Source of the DNA: Acetobacter syzygii
Lineage (GTDB): Bacteria; Pseudomonadota; Alphaproteobacteria; Acetobacterales; Acetobacteraceae
DNA: 64,000 nucleotides
Reading direction: 5' to 3'
Assembly: GCF_000964225.1 (NCBI RefSeq)
Contig: NZ_BAMZ01000008.1
Coordinates: 160,000 to 223,999, forward strand
This document shows positions 59,941 through 64,000 of the stretch, in pieces (the first letter of the stretch is position 1; every line of letters begins with the position of its first letter). A model generated the notes under the pieces. That model was not told where the DNA came from. It did not search any database and saw nothing but the letters and a program-made list of their open reading frames with translations. The position numbers and the translations under genes were made by a program.

Positions 59941-61034
59941 CCACGTGCCTCTGCCAGCGGGGCCTGCCTGCGCACGGCAATAATGTCGGCCAGAATGGAC
60001 AAGGCTATTTCCTCAGCCCCAACTGCGCCAATGGCCAGCCCTATGGGGCCACGGATGCGGGCCAGTGCCTCCGCCCCAAAGCCCAGCCCGCTCAGGCGTT
60101 CCATGCGGCTGGCCTGTGTTGTGCGCGACCCGAGCGCGCCAATATAAAAAGCGGGACTGCGCAGCGCGACCTCCAGCGTGGGGTCATCCAGCTTGGCATC
60201 GTGCGTCAGGGTGGCAATGGCGGTCATGCGGTCTATGCCCAAAGCCTGCATGGCCTCATCCGGCCAGTCGGTCAGCAAGGTCTGGCCGGGTACAAGGCCG
60301 GGAAAACGCTGGACCGTGGCCAGTGCCGTGCGCGGGTCAATGACCACGGGGGCCAGCCCGACCATGCTGGCCATGCGGGCAAGGGACTGGGCTATGTGCA
60401 CAGCCCCAACAATAAGCAGGCGCGGGGCAGGCACCAGTGGCTGCACAAACCAGAGCTGCCCCTGGGCATCCGATTCTTCTCCACTGCGGCCATGCTGCAT
60501 CCGGGTCTGTGCGGCCTGGCAGATTTCGGGCGGGCAGGTGCCGGATTGCACAGTGCTGCCCTGCTCGGTTTGCACAACAAGTGCGTGCTGCACGCCATTG
60601 GGGAGGCGTACAAGAGCCGCCGCCTGCCGGTTTGCCATGCACGCACAGGCCTGTTCCAGCAGGGCCAGAGGCAGGGTGCCGGTGGGGCAGGCGGTGGATT
60701 TTATGGCTTCGACCTGCACGTCCAGCCTGCCGCCACAGGCCAGCCCGACCTCCCACGCGCGGGCGCTGCTTACGCCATATTCCAGCGTTTGTGCGGGGCT
60801 TCCGGCCATAATGTCCTGCGCGTGGGTCATTACATCTGTTTCCACACACCCCCCGCTGACCGAGCCTTCAACCGCTCCGTTTGCACTGATGGCCATGCAG
60901 CTTCCCGCAGGGCGGGGGGAGCTGCCCCATGTGCCGGTTACGGTGGCAAGGGCAACCGGCTCTCCGGCCCGTGCCCATGCCAGTGCGTGGTCCAGTGGTG
61001 TCAGGAGTTGGGGAGGGGGGGCTGGAACTGTCAT
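59934..61034 (-). CDS. XdhC-family molybdenum cofactor insertion protein
   Basis: The 366-residue protein shows XdhC domains: an N-terminal ATVTGTWGSSPRPAGSCMAI and SVSGGCVETDVMTHAQDI, and a C-terminal Rossmann part (LLIVGAVHIAQSLARMASMV, PVVIDPRTALATVQRFPGL). XdhC sulfurates and hands over the molybdenum cofactor to xanthine-dehydrogenase-type hydroxylases. No such enzyme gene lies in the window. It is first in an operon with mocA. Confidence 0.85.
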   Translation of the reverse strand: MTVPAPPPQLLTPLDHALAWARAGEPVALATVTGTWGSSPRPAGSCMAISANGAVEGSVSGGCVETDVMTHAQDIMAGSPAQTLEYGVSSARAWEVGLACGGRLDVQVEAIKSTACPTGTLPLALLEQACACMANRQAAALVRLPNGVQHALVVQTEQGSTVQSGTCPPEICQAAQTRMQHGRSGEESDAQGQLWFVQPLVPAPRLLIVGAVHIAQSLARMASMVGLAPVVIDPRTALATVQRFPGLVPGQTLLTDWPDEAMQALGIDRMTAIATLTHDAKLDDPTLEVALRSPAFYIGALGSRTTQASRMERLSGLGFGAEALARIRGPIGLAIGAVGAEEIALSILADIIAVRRQAPLAEARGW

Positions 61035-61157
61035 GATCGTTGCCTATATCACTGTGCACACAGACTGCCCATTGGCAGCAGAACAGGCCAGAAGCCGCGT
61101 GACTGCACAGCACACAATGGGGACGGGCTGCACGATTTTGAAAAAGGACATATTTTT

Positions 61158-61571
61158 ATGACTGAAGAAAGAGACGGCCAGGTTGTTTACGTTGTGGCAG
61201 ATGGTGGCAAAGTCCGCTTTTTGCATGATGCGCAGGGCGAAATGCGCGACGTGAGCGACATTAACGCTGATGGCCACGAAGATACCCCCGGCAAGCTCCC
61301 GCCCGAAACGGACCCCCGCACGGCCGCCAAGGAAGGTTTTGCCCGTAACGTGGCTGACCGGATTAACGCCATGGTGGCCCATGGTGCCAAGGTGGCAGGC
61401 TTTGTTATTGCCGCTCCGGCACCAATCATGCACGACATTCGTGCACACCTGAGCAAGCCTGCGGAAGCCAAGGTGATCAAGACCCTGATCAAGGATCTGA
61501 CCAACATTCCGGCCCACGAACTGCACAAGCATTTTGATATTCCGGCTACCGGCTGGGTGCTGCCGGGCTAA
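61158..61571 (+). CDS. Host attachment-family protein
   Basis: The 137-residue protein matches the Host_attach family (YVVADGGKVRFLHD, TAAKEGFARNVADRINAMVA, AGFVIAAPAPIMHDIRAHLS). The name comes from plant-bacterium attachment work in the family; function in this organism is unknown. It is divergent from xdhC and followed by a strong terminator. Confidence 0.75.
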   Translation: MTEERDGQVVYVVADGGKVRFLHDAQGEMRDVSDINADGHEDTPGKLPPETDPRTAAKEGFARNVADRINAMVAHGAKVAGFVIAAPAPIMHDIRAHLSKPAEAKVIKTLIKDLTNIPAHELHKHFDIPATGWVLPG

Positions 61572-61597
61572 ATAAAGCCCACAACACCATCAGTCAG

Positions 61598-61643
61598 AGC
61601 TGCCAGATGGTTCCTTAATGGTTCCGTCTGGCAGCTTTTTTTT
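61598..61643 (+). terminator. Intrinsic terminator after the host-attachment gene
   Basis: AGCTGCCAGA / TCTGGCAGCT, a 10-bp stem with a 19-nt loop, is followed by T8. Confidence 0.9.
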
Positions 61644-61683
61644 GGCATACTGGCCAAAACACGGCGCAAATAAGGGGTCACAT

Positions 61684-62361
61684 ATGCAGGTTTCCTATCC
61701 CGGCATGCAGTTACGGATCGTTCCGGTTACGCCTTTCCGGCAGAACTGCTCCATCTTGTGGAATGCGGATACGGGGCGGTGCCTCATGGTCGATGTGGGC
61801 GGGGATGCGGATATGCTGCTGGACTTTTTGCAGCGCAAATCTCTGGCGTTGGAGGCCATTCTGCTTACCCACGGGCACCTGGACCACGCAGGCGGCGTGG
61901 CGGCCCTGTGCCGTGGGCTGGAGGCACAGGGCAAGCCGCGCCCTGCTGTTATCGGACCGGATGAGCGGGATGGTTTTCTGCTTTCTTCCATAACCGATCA
62001 GGCCCGGCATTTTGGCCTTTCAGGGTTGGAGAATGCCTCGGTCGATCGTTTTGTGCGCGATGGCGAGGTGCTGGATTATTTGGGCTGCCAGTTGCGTGTT
62101 GTGCATGTGCCGGGGCATACGCCGGGCCATGTTGTGCTGGTGGACGAACAGGCCCGGTTTGCTTTTGTGGGGGATGTGCTGTTCCGTGGTTCCATTGGCC
62201 GCACGGATTTTGCCTATGGCAATGGCCCGCAGCTTGTGCAGGGCATACGCGAAAAGCTGCTGCCGCTAGGGGATGATATTGTGATAGTGCCCGGTCATGG
62301 TGGACTGTCCACATTAGGTGCGGAGCGGACGGCTAACCCGTTCTTGCAAGACGAGTCTTGA
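61684..62361 (+). CDS. Metallo-beta-lactamase-fold hydrolase (glyoxalase II-like)
   Basis: The 225-residue protein has the HxHxDH metal motif (LTHGHLDHAGG), a PGHTPGHVVLVD motif and DVLFRGSIGRTDF. The pattern is that of the glyoxalase II/YcbL group of thioester hydrolases. ATG 61684 lies 3 bp into the line CATATG, and the gene is followed 19 bp later by the DUF192 gene. Confidence 0.85.
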   Translation: MQVSYPGMQLRIVPVTPFRQNCSILWNADTGRCLMVDVGGDADMLLDFLQRKSLALEAILLTHGHLDHAGGVAALCRGLEAQGKPRPAVIGPDERDGFLLSSITDQARHFGLSGLENASVDRFVRDGEVLDYLGCQLRVVHVPGHTPGHVVLVDEQARFAFVGDVLFRGSIGRTDFAYGNGPQLVQGIREKLLPLGDDIVIVPGHGGLSTLGAERTANPFLQDES

Positions 62362-62380
62362 GTGCAGGAGAAAACAGGAC

Positions 62381-62932
62381 GTGAAGAACAAACAACTGTT
62401 CGGGCTGCTTATGGCCGCGCTGCTTGGTAGTGCGGGCGTGGCATGGGGTTTGCCCGCTCTGGCAGAAGATTCGGGGGAACCCACACAGGCCCAGCCGGTC
62501 CTGCCCAAGGAATCGCTGACCATTGTTTCTGCCACGGGGTCGCATGTCTTTTCGGTAGAACTGGCCAAAACCCCACGCCAGCAGCAGGTGGGCGAGATGT
62601 TCCGCACGCAGGTGCCTGCCGATGGAGGCATGTTGTTCCCATGGGGTGTGCCCCAGCAGAGCGATATGTGGATGGAAAACACTCTTGTTCCGCTCGATAT
62701 CGTCTTTATTGGTCCCGACCGGCGGGTGCAGGCTATTGTGGAAAATGCAGTACCGCAGAGTCTGGCCCATATCAGCAGCCATGGACCGGCACTGGCTACG
62801 CTGGAGCTGGCAGGGGGTGTAACCGCCAAGCTGGGTATTGTGGTGGGGGATAAGGTGGAATCAGCCACGCTGGCCCCTCCTGTGCCTGTTACCCAACCCA
62901 GAACAGAACAGCCAACCACAAAAACGCCCTGA
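62381..62932 (+). CDS. Secreted DUF192 protein
   Basis: The 183-residue protein starts at GTG 62381 (VKNKQLFGLLMAALLGSAGV), a signal peptide. The DUF192 domain follows: LAKTPRQQQVGEMFRTQVPA, MLFPWGVPQQSDMWMENTLV and PLDIVFIGPDRRVQAIVENA. The family is widespread, of uncertain function, and usually exported in proteobacteria. Confidence 0.85.
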   Translation: MKNKQLFGLLMAALLGSAGVAWGLPALAEDSGEPTQAQPVLPKESLTIVSATGSHVFSVELAKTPRQQQVGEMFRTQVPADGGMLFPWGVPQQSDMWMENTLVPLDIVFIGPDRRVQAIVENAVPQSLAHISSHGPALATLELAGGVTAKLGIVVGDKVESATLAPPVPVTQPRTEQPTTKTP

Positions 62933-62986
62933 CGTGCCACGCAAGCTCCGCTAGAACGGCCCCGTTGGGCACAGGGCTGGTGGAGC

Positions 62987-64000
62987 GTGCGTGCCCCTAG
63001 GGTACGGGGCGGAATTTTGGCATTTCTGGTAACCGGTGCGGCCGGTTTTATTGGTTTTCATGTTGCACGCGCGCTGCTGGAGCGGGGTGAGCGGGTGGTC
63101 GGTATTGATAACCTGACCTCCTGCCTTGACCCCCGCCTGAAAAAAAGCCGCCTGCTGTTACTGGAGCAATACCCCGGATTTTTTTGCTATGGGGTCGATA
63201 TCTGCCAGCCAGACCAGCTTATGGCACTGGCAGCCAGGGAACCGCACATTCGCGGTATTTTCCATTTTGCCGCGCAGGCCGGGGTCGGCCACTCGCTCCA
63301 GAACCCTTATGCCTTTGCCGATACCAATGTGAAGGGCCATGTTGGCGTGCTGGAGTTTGCCCGCAGGCAACCAAGGCTGGAGCATCTGGTCTATGCCTCA
63401 TCCTCTTCCGTGTATGGCCGCAACAACAAGCTGCCTTTTACCGAGACAGACCCCGTAGACCAGCCCGGTTCGTTCTATGCCGTAAGCAAACGCAGCGCGG
63501 AGCTTGCGTCCGCCACCTATAGTTACCTTTATGGCATTCCCCAGACCGGCCTGCGGTTTTTTACCGTTTACGGTCCGTGGGGGCGGCCAGATATGGCGTA
63601 TTACAGCTTTACACGCGCCATAATGGAGGGGCGGCCTGTTACCCTGTACGATGGCAAATCCCTTGCCCGCGATTTTACCTATATTGCCGATGTTGTATCC
63701 GCCGTGCTGGCCGTGTTTGACAAACCACCCCGGCAAGGCACCGCCCGTGTGCTCAACGTGGGTAGCCAGCGGCCACATAGCGTGCGCACGCTTATAGATG
63801 TGCTGGAGGAGGTGCTGGAGATCAAAGCCAATATCCACCTTCTCCCTCGCCCCGCAGCCGATGTGGAAAAAACATGGGCCGATATTGCAGCCATCCGCCA
63901 GCTAACGGGCTGGCAGCCCCAAACGGAGCTGATTGATGGCATTGCTGCGTTTGTGCGCTGGTATTATTTTCACGGCCCTGCAAAGATGGACATTTTGTAA
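62987..64000 (+). CDS. NAD-dependent sugar epimerase (UDP-glucuronate 4-epimerase-like)
   Basis: The 337-residue SDR enzyme has the nucleotide motif LVTGAAGFIGFHVARALLE, NVKGHVGVLEFARRQ, the YAVSK catalytic pair (YxxxK), and GLRFFTVYGPWGRPDMA. The pattern is that of UDP-glucuronate/UDP-glucose 4-epimerases used in surface polysaccharide. GTG 62987 is the start given; TTG at 63017 after GGGGCGGAATT is possible. The stop lies at the very last window base. Confidence 0.88.
   Translation: MRAPRVRGGILAFLVTGAAGFIGFHVARALLERGERVVGIDNLTSCLDPRLKKSRLLLLEQYPGFFCYGVDICQPDQLMALAAREPHIRGIFHFAAQAGVGHSLQNPYAFADTNVKGHVGVLEFARRQPRLEHLVYASSSSVYGRNNKLPFTETDPVDQPGSFYAVSKRSAELASATYSYLYGIPQTGLRFFTVYGPWGRPDMAYYSFTRAIMEGRPVTLYDGKSLARDFTYIADVVSAVLAVFDKPPRQGTARVLNVGSQRPHSVRTLIDVLEEVLEIKANIHLLPRPAADVEKTWADIAAIRQLTGWQPQTELIDGIAAFVRWYYFHGPAKMDIL

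Overview
The window is a GC-rich chromosome segment of an alphaproteobacterium, most likely an acetic acid bacterium (Acetobacteraceae). That placement rests on overall gene style, the four-gene MCE/Mla-type lipid transporter, the single-chain GcvP behind a tandem glycine riboswitch, and the rpsO-pnp and gyrA-coaD-cyclophilin order. It is an inference from protein character, not a database match.

Layout. 1-14865 is host housekeeping: the end of a DegT-type sugar aminotransferase; a leftward outer-membrane lipid transport operon (MlaE-MlaF-MCE-PqiC-like); truB, rpsO and pnp rightward with a large hairpin in the rpsO-pnp gap; a nitronate monooxygenase-like flavoprotein with a C-terminal cysteine cluster; a small Pmp3-like membrane protein; gyrA, coaD and a cyclophilin. 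A tRNA-Lys(TTT) gene lies at 14973-15048.

15049-41944 is a prophage with a contractile tail. Its left arm holds small membrane and lipoprotein genes of unknown role. A leftward S24-type repressor faces a rightward DUF1376 gene, and operator-like dyads TGTGC-N9-GCACA occur at both ends of the control region. Then follow a candidate late regulator, terminase, a DUF1073 portal, DUF2213 protease, cement protein, DUF2184 capsid, connectors, DUF3383 sheath, DUF3277 tube, chaperone, tape measure, plug, hub, gp138-type spike, gp25, gp47, DUF2612, fibre and a lysis pair. A secreted DNA/RNA endonuclease is inserted inside the tail module. Four near-identical intrinsic-terminator hairpins punctuate the late operon. 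No integrase, excisionase or duplicated att site is visible.

41945-64000 is host again: a CBS-PAS-GGDEF-EAL protein; an NmrA-like reductase with a LysR regulator; a large secreted repeat protein; speD-speE for spermidine; the tandem glycine riboswitch with gcvT-gcvH-gcvP; a small exported protein with a QPQ repeat; TetR; CsaA-like; a secreted CHAP protein; RidA; MocA and XdhC (molybdenum cofactor supply for a hydroxylase encoded elsewhere); a host-attachment-family protein; a metallo-hydrolase; a DUF192 protein; and a nucleotide-sugar epimerase that ends exactly at the window edge.

The most interesting parts are the prophage control circuit (two-site operator, candidate antiterminator, punctuated late operon), the secreted nuclease cargo, and the unexplained left-arm membrane/lipoprotein cassette, which could be a superinfection-exclusion set. 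No sequence search was possible, so family names rest on recognised motifs and gene order.
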